Positions 23,845 through 31,164 of a stretch of 34,411 nt of DNA are shown in pieces. This stretch comes from an uncultured Prevotellaceae bacterium (GTDB lineage: Bacteria > Bacteroidota > Bacteroidia > Bacteroidales > Bacteroidaceae): the NCBI GenBank assembly GCA_900314715.1, contig OMWI01000044.1, positions 1-34,411 of the forward strand, in the 5' to 3' direction. Each line of letters opens with the position of its first letter. The stretch's first letter is position 1. Under the pieces are notes generated by a model. That model had not been told where the DNA came from. It saw only the letters and a list, made by a program, of their open reading frames with translations, and searched no databases. Position numbers and translations under genes: made by a program.

Positions 23845-24609
23845 TTATATTCTTCGTGTTCTGTCATTCAATTTAGTTTCATTAATCCTGTCTAATTTGT
23901 ACTCGTAGCTATGTATGCCTTCTTTACGAAAATCCGAATAATAACGTTCTAATACATTTTTATAGATGTTATCATAATCGGGAATAAATAAATCTTCTTT
24001 AGCCTCTAAATGTTGTATAATCTTGCATGCCAAATATGTTAAAGCACTGAGGTCAGTCTTTTTTTTATAAAAACTTGTACCTTTTATATTCCCAGGAGAA
24101 ACATTGAGAATTTTATTAGATGTCCCACTTTTACTTAATTCTACATTAACGCTTTCAATGAATATTTTTAAAGCAGATTTGGTCGCTCCGTAAACAGCAA
24201 AAAATGGAGAAGACATCCAACCTGCAATGCTATCCATGATGCCACAATAAAAATCACTTTTTCCTTCAATCTTCCAATAGAATTGTTTGACAATCCGTAA
24301 CACAGAAATGGTATTAACATTAAAAGAATCAATAATATGTTGTTGACTGACATCTTTGAATAAAGATAACTTTCCAATACCTGCTGTAATCATTAATGCG
24401 TCAATATCGTTGAATCGATTGAAAAATGAATAATCTGAATTAGTGATATCAAATTGGAAAGATACAATCTTTTTATGGGAATATTCTTTCTGTAAAGGGA
24501 CTTTATCAACAATATAAATAATCTCAGATGTCTCTCTCTTTGCCATTTCTTGGGAAATGGCTAGTCCAATACCATTTGCACCACCAACCACTAATAATCT
24601 TTTAATCAT
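23845..24609 (-). CDS. Short-chain dehydrogenase/reductase in a CDP-polyol-like module
   Basis: This 254-residue SDR has the cofactor motif GGANGIG (9-15), ITAGIG in place of NNAG, and the catalytic set Ser127, Tyr140, Lys144 (YGATK). It should reduce a keto group or oxidise a hydroxyl with NAD(P)H. It overlaps the upstream fusion gene by 4 bp (ATGA) and is followed by licD one base after its stop, so the three are translationally coupled. In Haemophilus Acs1/Bcs1-type enzymes an SDR domain makes ribitol-5-phosphate from ribulose-5-phosphate before CDP activation. An analogous reduction here is inference. Confidence 0.85.
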   Translation of the reverse strand: MIKRLLVVGGANGIGLAISQEMAKRETSEIIYIVDKVPLQKEYSHKKIVSFQFDITNSDYSFFNRFNDIDALMITAGIGKLSLFKDVSQQHIIDSFNVNTISVLRIVKQFYWKIEGKSDFYCGIMDSIAGWMSSPFFAVYGATKSALKIFIESVNVELSKSGTSNKILNVSPGNIKGTSFYKKKTDLSALTYLACKIIQHLEAKEDLFIPDYDNIYKNVLERYYSDFRKEGIHSYEYKLDRINETKLNDRTRRI

Positions 24610-25949
24610 ATTTCTGTAACGTTAATACCATTTCTGTAATTCTCAATAATCTTTGCAATTGCTATGCTCTCGTGACGTCGTAATCGATATGAGCTTAAAC
24701 GATGATTTACAATCATGGATATAAACTCTTGAATCTCATAACGCAATCCATCACCATCATAATTGTAGAAATATTTTTTATTGTTAGTTTGGTTTTCAAA
24801 CCGAACTTCATAGTAATCTGTTAGCCACCATGGTGCAGGAACATAAACATATCCTTTTGTGCCTGAAATTACCAAATTTCCTTCCGTTTTCACACCTATT
24901 CCAAGTGTAATAGATGCTGTCGCATGATGATAATTTAGTATGCCTTTTGTGAAAATATCAACACCATTTTGTATTCGTGAATGAAAATTAAAGTCAACAA
25001 TGTCATGTCCTAATAATTTGATAATAGCCATCAAAGTTAGAGGCGCATGCTCTGTCATGCTCCCACCTGCTTGTGTCGCATCTAATTCTCGAGTAGGAGG
25101 ATAAACCATTTTTGAAAGCGAGGCTTTAACATCTACAACATCACCAATTATACCACTTTTAACAAGTGCAACTAAGTGCATAAAGCCTGGACAATGAGCA
25201 GTTTTGCTTGCTTCGAGCAAGACAAGCCCTTTACTTTCTGCAAGTGTATATAACTCACGAGCTTGAGTACTTGACAAAACAAAAGGAATTTCGCATAAAA
25301 CATGCTTACCTTTTTCTAATGCTCTCTTTGAATACTCATAGTGTGTTAAGTGAGGGGAAGCTATATAAACTGCATCTATATCTTTGATAAATTCATCAAA
25401 ATCAGAATAACTTGCTTTTAAATTAAGAGAATTCTTGAAAATATCGGCATCCTTTTTGTTAATATTATACACTGAAACGACATCAATTCCATTCATCACT
25501 TTCGTTTCTGGTATGAAACGCTTTGCTATTCGTCCAGAACCAATTACGCCGAGTCGGATAATGTTTTCAGTCTTTTTCCGAAGCATCGTTGAACTAATTC
25601 CTTCTGTTCGTTGTAAATATACAACTTTACAATATTCGTTAAGATAATCAAATTTTCCTTGCCAGTCTGAGCCTATTGCAAATACATCAATGTTATATCG
25701 TTGAATGTCGTCAATCTTCTGTCCTATATAGTCTTCTATAATAATCTCGTCTGCATATCCTGTCGCCCTAACAGCATCTATACGTTCAATAACATTATTT
25801 CTGACATTTAGTTTACCTCTGTTACGATCAAAGTTGTCACTTGTGACTCCAACAATTAGATAGTCACCTAATTCTTTGGCTCTTCGTAAAAGATTAATGT
25901 GACCTTGATGTAGCAAATCAAAGGTTCCGTATGTGATAACTTTAACCAT
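24606..25949 (-). CDS. Fusion of a TagD-like cytidylyltransferase with a Gfo/Idh/MocA-like domain
   Basis: This 447-residue protein has two domains. Residues 1-130 are a glycerol-3-phosphate-cytidylyltransferase-like nucleotidyltransferase: GTFDLLHQGH (8-17), VGVTSDNFDRNRGK, and RTEGISST (114-121). Residues 131-447 are a Gfo/Idh/MocA oxidoreductase: Rossmann GVIGSGRIA (134-142), SPHLTHYEY, and a C-terminal domain with GGSMTEHAPL. The family's usual EKP lysine is replaced: here the motif is CEIPFV (Ile221). The enzyme may therefore activate a phosphorylated alcohol with CTP and oxidise or reduce the same carbon skeleton. I use the ATG at 25949, which shares one base with the previous stop; a TTG at 25955 would add two residues. 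It is coupled to the SDR and LicD genes downstream. Confidence 0.8.
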   Translation of the reverse strand: MVKVITYGTFDLLHQGHINLLRRAKELGDYLIVGVTSDNFDRNRGKLNVRNNVIERIDAVRATGYADEIIIEDYIGQKIDDIQRYNIDVFAIGSDWQGKFDYLNEYCKVVYLQRTEGISSTMLRKKTENIIRLGVIGSGRIAKRFIPETKVMNGIDVVSVYNINKKDADIFKNSLNLKASYSDFDEFIKDIDAVYIASPHLTHYEYSKRALEKGKHVLCEIPFVLSSTQARELYTLAESKGLVLLEASKTAHCPGFMHLVALVKSGIIGDVVDVKASLSKMVYPPTRELDATQAGGSMTEHAPLTLMAIIKLLGHDIVDFNFHSRIQNGVDIFTKGILNYHHATASITLGIGVKTEGNLVISGTKGYVYVPAPWWLTDYYEVRFENQTNNKKYFYNYDGDGLRYEIQEFISMIVNHRLSSYRLRRHESIAIAKIIENYRNGINVTEI

Positions 25950-27010
25950 TAGCAAATAGAGTTAAATACTTTAACAAAATCATGATAAGATGAAGGAGCG
26001 TAAATCATTTCACATTTTTTAAGGGCAACCGCTTTCATCATAGCTTGAGCCAATCCTCCAATATCATCAACATTTATTACAAAACCATTTTTTCCATCTT
26101 TAATGATTTCGTCAACAATATTTAGACATCGAGTGGCGGCACATGGCGTACCCAAATATGAAGCTTCTACCAAAGCGTTAGGAAGCCCTTCATTTCGTGA
26201 AGGAAAAATAAAACAGTCTGCATTTTTCACCCAACGGAATGGGTTTTTGTCATAGCCAACAAAATGAACCTTTCTATCAAGATTTAAATCTTTTATTAGA
26301 GTAATTAATTCCTGGAAATAATCACTATTTTTATCATAAGGTCCTACAAAATATAGTTGTGATTTAGAGATTGATCGGTTAACAATAGAAAAAGCTTTAA
26401 TTGCTACATCTTGAGCTTTTCGGTGATTAACACTTGCAACTTGAACAAAATAAAGGTTACCATCTTTTGGAAATGGGGAGTCAGCTTTACTTAATTTGTC
26501 AATATTATCATAATCAAGAGGATTGTGTATTGTTTTTACCTTTTCTGGAGAAATCTTTAGAATATGAATTATTTCATTTCGCATTTCTTCTTGTTGGGCT
26601 ATTATAATATTTGCCAATGGATATGTTATTTTTACATCTCGGAAAACTCTTGGTCTGTAAGATCCAATCATACCAGAACTACGCACTACAACTTTTTTGC
26701 CAGCTAATCGTGCTGCAAGTATAACTCGTGGGTTGTATGCAGCTTGTGAAGTAAAAACCACTTCAGGCTTTTCTCGAATTATCTTCCACCAAATGCGGAG
26801 AGTTGAGAAACAATAAATATTACGTACAGGAATACATGCAACCGGATAATCGCAGGGTAGAATGTTGAATATATTGCGTAATCGTCCAATGATGACAAAT
26901 TTTACATCGAAATGGTCTTTAGGTAAAAGTTTACCAATTAGAACACTCATACGTTCTGCTCCACCAACTCCTCCAGGAGTGAAGATTAATATTTTTCGTT
27001 TCATGGACAT
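25949..27010 (-). CDS. GT4-family glycosyltransferase
   Basis: This 353-residue GT-B transferase has the N-terminal GGVGGAERM glycine-rich loop, a basic Arg-rich acceptor half, VKTIHNPLDYDNI at the domain boundary, and an EX7E motif in FPSRNEGLPNALVEASY. It would add a sugar to the repeat unit at the cytoplasmic membrane face. Its stop shares a base with the start of the cytidylyltransferase fusion, so the four genes down to licD form a tightly coupled block. An alternative ATG two codons later (MKRK) is equally possible. Upstream, 126 bp without a complete gene contains a possible gene remnant (27019-27117). Confidence 0.85.
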   Translation of the reverse strand: MSMKRKILIFTPGGVGGAERMSVLIGKLLPKDHFDVKFVIIGRLRNIFNILPCDYPVACIPVRNIYCFSTLRIWWKIIREKPEVVFTSQAAYNPRVILAARLAGKKVVVRSSGMIGSYRPRVFRDVKITYPLANIIIAQQEEMRNEIIHILKISPEKVKTIHNPLDYDNIDKLSKADSPFPKDGNLYFVQVASVNHRKAQDVAIKAFSIVNRSISKSQLYFVGPYDKNSDYFQELITLIKDLNLDRKVHFVGYDKNPFRWVKNADCFIFPSRNEGLPNALVEASYLGTPCAATRCLNIVDEIIKDGKNGFVINVDDIGGLAQAMMKAVALKKCEMIYAPSSYHDFVKVFNSIC

Positions 27011-27018
27011 CCAGTTTA

Positions 27019-27117
27019 TTATGTGGTATTTTTATTCAAATTACCAAACAAACTATTATTATCCCTCTCATCTGGAACTACACGTAAAAACTTCCATTGT
27101 GTAAATATCAATTCACA
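27019..27117 (-). pseudogene. Possible C-terminal remnant of a lost gene
   Basis: The interval between the acyltransferase and the GT4 gene contains 32 open codons with no start, ending in tandem TAA TAA. The translation has a coding-like look: a hydrophobic/aromatic start (ELIFTQWKFLRVV) and a polar, charged end (PDERDNNSLFGNLNKN). It resembles the cytoplasmic tail of a membrane protein, but no homologue is recognised and chance cannot be excluded. Confidence 0.3.
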
Positions 27118-27136
27118 CTATTCATTTATCAGATAA

Positions 27137-27658
27137 TTACTTTTTAATAAACTTATCATCTGGTAAAGATAATAATAGCTTTTTCTTCTGAAGTCCATTA
27201 AGTCCTTTGCTGCCTACATTGTATTGTTTATTCTTCTCGTAATATTCCTCTGTAGTACAAATGAACTTTGCAGGATTTCCTCCTACTACAGTATGTGGGG
27301 CTACAGATTTGGTTACAATACTGCCTGCAGCCACTAATGCTCCCTCTCCAATAGTCACACCAGGCATAATTTGAGAATTCAAACCTATATATGCCCAATC
27401 CTCAATCACCACTTTTCCAAACACATCAAAATCTGGGTGTTCTTTCCTCACACATCCAGCTCCTCCATGGGTTTGAATAGCAACACCCTTCGCGATGTTA
27501 ACATTATTACCTACCCTTATAAGATAGCTTTCTGATGTCCAATCACGTGTTAAAATGAGGCAATTTTTGCCAATGATTGCTCCTTTATGTTTGGCATATT
27601 CTTCACAAGAGGCAATGTGATTCCAATAAAAATTCTTGATACGTTTAAAAATAGACAT
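27137..27658 (-). CDS. Hexapeptide-repeat acyltransferase (WbbJ/CysE-like)
   Basis: This 173-residue left-handed beta-helix protein has an HGGAGC-like catalytic-histidine segment (QTHGGAGCVR), repeated turns such as WAYIGLNSQIMPGVTIGEGA, and the conserved end SVAPHTVVGGNPAKFI. It probably O- or N-acylates a sugar of the glycan using an acyl-CoA. The basic, aromatic N-terminus (FKRIKNFYWNH) may dock at the membrane. It starts 2 bp after the upstream transferase gene stop, so the two are coupled. The exact acceptor is unknown. Confidence 0.85.
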   Translation of the reverse strand: MSIFKRIKNFYWNHIASCEEYAKHKGAIIGKNCLILTRDWTSESYLIRVGNNVNIAKGVAIQTHGGAGCVRKEHPDFDVFGKVVIEDWAYIGLNSQIMPGVTIGEGALVAAGSIVTKSVAPHTVVGGNPAKFICTTEEYYEKNKQYNVGSKGLNGLQKKKLLLSLPDDKFIKK

Positions 27659-27660
27659 GG

Positions 27661-28785
27661 TTATTCGTTGTTTATGACGTTAATTATTTTTTTTGTTTCA
27701 AAAATAGAATTGAAATGAAAATCTGCCACCTGTTTCCCTTTTTTCCCTATTTCTCTTGATTCAACAGGGTGTCCGATTGCCCAACATAGTTTCTCTGCAA
27801 AACTTTCTGGATTCCCTGGCTCAGCAATCAATGCACTCTCTCCATCTTTCAAGAATAATGGAATATCACCCACTCGGGTAATTACAACAGGATTTCCTGT
27901 TTGTAAGTACTCGCCCAACTTAGTTGGAAATCCATATTTCGCTTGAAGGTTATTAGGACGATCAAGTGCAAGAATGGTTGCATTCATTAGCATTTGAGGT
28001 ATTTCTGATGAGGAAACGACTCCTGTAAATACCACATTGTCCTCAATGCCAAGATCCTTTACTAATTCAAAATTATCAAAACGTTGTTGCTTTGACGGTG
28101 TGTTCCCTATAATATAAAGTTTATACTTTGGATACTTTTTGACTACAATGGCAAAGGCCTTGATAAGCTGATCTACACCATCTTTATTGTTGGATGCAGT
28201 TCCACAATACGCTATATAAGGTTCTGATGGTTGTTTCTTTAATCCTTGGAATCGAGTAGTATCTACAAACATATTGAGTACATGCACTCTATCAGGCTCA
28301 CACCCATTCTCAATATAATACTGTTTCAGACCTTGTGAAATCACGAACATCCCACTTATACGGCGACAAGCTTCGAGAAATTCAGGTATTTTAGTCTTCC
28401 TTATAATGCTGATAAACGAAGCTTCATTATGTTCTGTACGTTCTTCATACACCTCAATGTCGTTGCGCTTAGATAATGCAACTACCAATTCTGGGAAAGC
28501 ATAAGCATAAACCTTATCACCTGTTTTTAGTCTTTTGACGAACTGATGAAGATATAATCTTAACGATAATAATTTAAGTTTAGGTAGATTAATATAATGT
28601 CTGTCCCATAAATATTCAAAATCTACATGGGGGAGATTTTCATTAAATCTACTTAAATGCTTATCTGGGCCAAAAAAAACTACTCGAGTAGGAACTCCCA
28701 TTTCAGACAATGCTTTCCAAATGCCAATTACTCGATTTGTAGGAGCGGTATTAGGTTGATATGAAAAAATTACAAAATAGAACAT
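27661..28785 (-). CDS. GT4-like glycosyltransferase
   Basis: This 374-residue GT-B transferase starts IFSYQPNTAPTNRVIG, has EERTEHNEASFI in the acceptor half, YCGTASNNKDGVDQLI at the donor-domain start, and a C-terminal TKLGEYLQTGNPVVITRVGDI segment (given in parts TKLGEYLQTG and NPVVITRVGDI) in place of the EX7E motif. This TKLGEY pattern also occurs in the partial transferase at 33905-34411, so the two belong to the same subgroup. It follows capG by 51 bp. Donor and linkage are unknown. Confidence 0.82.
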   Translation of the reverse strand: MFYFVIFSYQPNTAPTNRVIGIWKALSEMGVPTRVVFFGPDKHLSRFNENLPHVDFEYLWDRHYINLPKLKLLSLRLYLHQFVKRLKTGDKVYAYAFPELVVALSKRNDIEVYEERTEHNEASFISIIRKTKIPEFLEACRRISGMFVISQGLKQYYIENGCEPDRVHVLNMFVDTTRFQGLKKQPSEPYIAYCGTASNNKDGVDQLIKAFAIVVKKYPKYKLYIIGNTPSKQQRFDNFELVKDLGIEDNVVFTGVVSSSEIPQMLMNATILALDRPNNLQAKYGFPTKLGEYLQTGNPVVITRVGDIPLFLKDGESALIAEPGNPESFAEKLCWAIGHPVESREIGKKGKQVADFHFNSIFETKKIINVINNE

Positions 28786-28836
28786 TAATTTACTTCTATA
28801 TTGATATGAATGTCTATGATTATTATTTTGAGTTTT

Positions 28837-29994
28837 TTATTTTCTCCACACCATTTTATTGACAATATTGGTGTATGATTGGATAATCTTAACTACCTTG
28901 GTAGAAACATTTTCCTCAATATAGTCGGGAACTGGAATACCGAAGTTCCCATCTTGGTTCAAACTCACAGCTGTGTCTATTGCTTGTAGTAATGAGGACT
29001 CATCAATACCAGCGATGATGAAACAAGCTTTGTCGAGAGCCTCTGGACGTTCAGTACTGGTACGAATGCAAATGGCAGGGAAAGGATGTCCTACAGAGGT
29101 AAAGAACGAACTCTCTTCGGGCAAGGTGCCAGAGTCTGATACTACCGCAAAAGCATTCATTTGTAAGCAATTGTAGTCATGGAAGCCAAGTGGTTCATGT
29201 TGGATAACTCGTTTGTCCAATTGGAAACCACTTTGTTCGAGGCGTTTACGACTACGTGGGTGACAACTATATAGTATAGGCATGTCATACTTTTGCGCAA
29301 CTATATTGATGGCTGAGAACAATGACATAAAGTTCTTTTCTGTGTCGATATTTTCTTCTCTGTGTGCTGATAGAAGAATATACTTGCCTTTCTCCAAACC
29401 TAAACGTTGGTGAATATCCGAGTTTTCTATTTCGGTAAGATTCTGATGCAGTACTTCTGCCATGGGACTTCCCGTCACATACGTACGTTCCTTGGGTAAT
29501 CCACATTCTGCCAAATATCGTCTCGCATGTTCTGAATATGCCATGTTTACATCTGATATGATATCCACAATCCTGCGATTCGTCTCTTCTGGCAGACATT
29601 CATCTTTACAACGGTTACCTGCCTCCATGTGGAAAATAGGGATATGCAAGCGTTTGGCACCTATTACCGAAAGACAGCTATTGGTGTCACCTAATACCAA
29701 AACGGCATCGGGCTTGGTCTCCACCATTACTTTATAACTCTTGTCAATGATGTTACCCATGGTAGCCCCAAGGTCATCTCCCACAGCTTCCATGTAAATA
29801 TCTGGTGCATCTAATTTAAGGTCTTTGAAAAACACCCCGTTCAGATTGTAGTCATAGTTCTGACCTGTATGAGCCAACAAGCAGTCAAAATACTTGCGAC
29901 ACTTATTGATAACTGCTGCCAATCGGATAATCTCTGGACGTGTCCCTACGATAATCAGCAGTTTCAGTTTTCCATTTTCCTTAAACTGTTTCAT
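28837..29994 (-). CDS. capG: CapG/FnlC-type UDP-N-acetyl sugar 2-epimerase
   Basis: This 385-residue enzyme is a UDP-GlcNAc-2-epimerase homologue: IIVGTRPEIIRLAAV, VLGDTNSCLS, EAGNRCKDECLPEE, SAHREENIDTE and SGTLPEESSFF. In the established Cap5E/F/G (FnlABC) pathway the last step is the C2 epimerisation of UDP-2-acetamido-2,6-dideoxy-L-talose to UDP-L-FucNAc, and this protein fills that place after capE and capF. The EAGNRC and ETNRRI signatures differ from the wecB copy at 17411-18577, supporting a distinct substrate. Its start overlaps the end of capF by 14 bp, as expected for a coupled pathway operon. Confidence 0.88.
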   Translation of the reverse strand: MKQFKENGKLKLLIIVGTRPEIIRLAAVINKCRKYFDCLLAHTGQNYDYNLNGVFFKDLKLDAPDIYMEAVGDDLGATMGNIIDKSYKVMVETKPDAVLVLGDTNSCLSVIGAKRLHIPIFHMEAGNRCKDECLPEETNRRIVDIISDVNMAYSEHARRYLAECGLPKERTYVTGSPMAEVLHQNLTEIENSDIHQRLGLEKGKYILLSAHREENIDTEKNFMSLFSAINIVAQKYDMPILYSCHPRSRKRLEQSGFQLDKRVIQHEPLGFHDYNCLQMNAFAVVSDSGTLPEESSFFTSVGHPFPAICIRTSTERPEALDKACFIIAGIDESSLLQAIDTAVSLNQDGNFGIPVPDYIEENVSTKVVKIIQSYTNIVNKMVWRK

Positions 29995-30601
29995 AGAATG
30001 TATCGGGATTATTTGGATTAAATATCTCGTTGCAGTACATCACAGTAACGAGGTTTTCTGTATCTGAAAGGTTTATGATGTTATGTGTATAGCCAGGAAG
30101 CATGTGGATACATTGGATGTTGTTTCCATCAACTTCAAACTCAATAATCTCATCGCTTCCAATTTTTCTTTCTTGGATGAGACCATGACCAGCTACGACA
30201 ATGAAAAACTCCCATTTTGTATGATGCCAATGCTGACCTTTCGTAATGCCAGGCTTAGAAATGTTGATGCTTACCTGTCCGTTATTCAATGTGTGAAGCA
30301 GTTCTGTGAAAGATCCGCGATTATCCACATTCATCTTCAGCGGAAAAGCTATTTTCTCTTTGGGCAGATAGCTTAAATAGGTACTATATAGTTTTTTCTC
30401 AAATGAATTGTTAGGAATCTCAGGAATCATTAAAGTCTTAGGTTGCTCTGCAAACTCATGTAGCAAATCCACTATTTTTCCTAATGTCACTTTGTGTGTT
30501 ATAGGACAATAACAATAGCGTCCTTGGGATGTTTGATCAACAACTACTTCTAAACCGTTAAACTCACATCGATGTTCCTTTCCTTCAAGGGCGTCTAACA
30601 T
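29981..30601 (-). CDS. C-terminal fragment of disrupted CapF (end of SDR domain plus cupin)
   Basis: This 206-codon piece begins MLDALEG and holds the end of the SDR domain followed by the cupin domain: ISKPGITKGQHWHHTKWEFF supplies the HxHH...E metal ligands, and PGYTHNIINLSDT follows. As an independent protein it would be the epimerase half only. The in-frame region is open further upstream to about 30655 (NDPKVELELLYIDDLVQE) but has no start codon there. Reinitiation at 30601 is possible, since the N-terminal fragment stops 32 bp upstream. Confidence 0.7.
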   Translation of the reverse strand: MLDALEGKEHRCEFNGLEVVVDQTSQGRYCYCPITHKVTLGKIVDLLHEFAEQPKTLMIPEIPNNSFEKKLYSTYLSYLPKEKIAFPLKMNVDNRGSFTELLHTLNNGQVSINISKPGITKGQHWHHTKWEFFIVVAGHGLIQERKIGSDEIIEFEVDGNNIQCIHMLPGYTHNIINLSDTENLVTVMYCNEIFNPNNPDTFYETV

Positions 30602-30633
30602 TTCTTGAACAAGGTCGTCAATATATAACAGTT

Positions 30634-31131
30634 CTAATTCAACCTTCGGGTCATTCTGTAATTAGGTCTACACCATTTACCAAAGAGATTGGGAAACCTA
30701 TAGATGAATACCCTGCTCCCTGTTTCTTCTTGATATTTAAGAAATAAATCTTCACCCGCTTTTTTACTTCTTCCATATTCGGAATTGCCAAATCTCCCTG
30801 TAAGAGATGCTTGTTGGGATGAACTAAGCATTACTGGACATTTGTTATTATGTTTCTTTAAATTGTCCAGTAAGATGGAAGCGAAACCGAAATTTCCTTC
30901 CATAAATTCACTTTGCTCCTTGGGTCGATTGACACCAGCCAGGTTAAAGATAAAGTCTGCTATTTGGCAATACTCTTGGAGTTGTTCAAAATTTGAGTCA
31001 ATATCATATTCAAAAACTTCATCTATATGGAGATTTGGACGAGTTTTATCTTTCCCGTCTTTGATATTATTGAGTGCTGCACAAAGGTTTTTACCAACAA
31101 AGCCTTTAGCGCCTGTCACAAGAATTCTCAT
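30634..31131 (-). CDS. N-terminal fragment of disrupted CapF (SDR domain)
   Basis: This 165-codon piece holds most of the NAD(P)-binding SDR domain: VTGAKGFVGKNL (5-16), FNLAGVNRP, LSSSQQAS and the catalytic EYGRSKKAGE. After FGKWCRPNY the frame leaves the family sequence and ends with a short tail RMTRRLN. The catalytic residues are present, but the substrate-binding part of the domain and the cupin are not. It starts 33 bp after capE. Confidence 0.7.
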   Translation of the reverse strand: MRILVTGAKGFVGKNLCAALNNIKDGKDKTRPNLHIDEVFEYDIDSNFEQLQEYCQIADFIFNLAGVNRPKEQSEFMEGNFGFASILLDNLKKHNNKCPVMLSSSQQASLTGRFGNSEYGRSKKAGEDLFLKYQEETGSRVFIYRFPNLFGKWCRPNYRMTRRLN

Positions 31132-31164
31132 AAAGAATTTATCTGATTAAAATAATGAAATAAT

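Larger units (their letters stand above)
29981..31131 (-). pseudogene. capF: Disrupted capF, bifunctional UDP-sugar reductase/epimerase (internal deletion, frameshift)
   Basis: Taken together, the two open pieces at 30634-31131 and 29981-30601 cover a CapF/FnlB protein, with an SDR domain first and a cupin domain last. CapF reduces the 4-keto sugar made by CapE, and its cupin domain acts as a 3-epimerase. The N-terminal frame runs normally to KWCRPNY (TAC at 30658-30660). The C-terminal frame is open up to NDPKVEL (from 30655). In Staphylococcus aureus Cap5F, as I recall it, about 19 residues lie between these two motifs; here only two bases do. About 55 bp therefore seems to have been lost, which shifts the frame. 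All other conserved motifs are intact, so the event looks recent. Confidence 0.8.

Noticed and set aside
23058-23867. Phosphocholine pathway (lic operon)
   Set aside because: LicD is present, but no choline kinase, choline transporter or LicC-type cytidylyltransferase is nearby; the neighbouring cytidylyltransferase is TagD-like.
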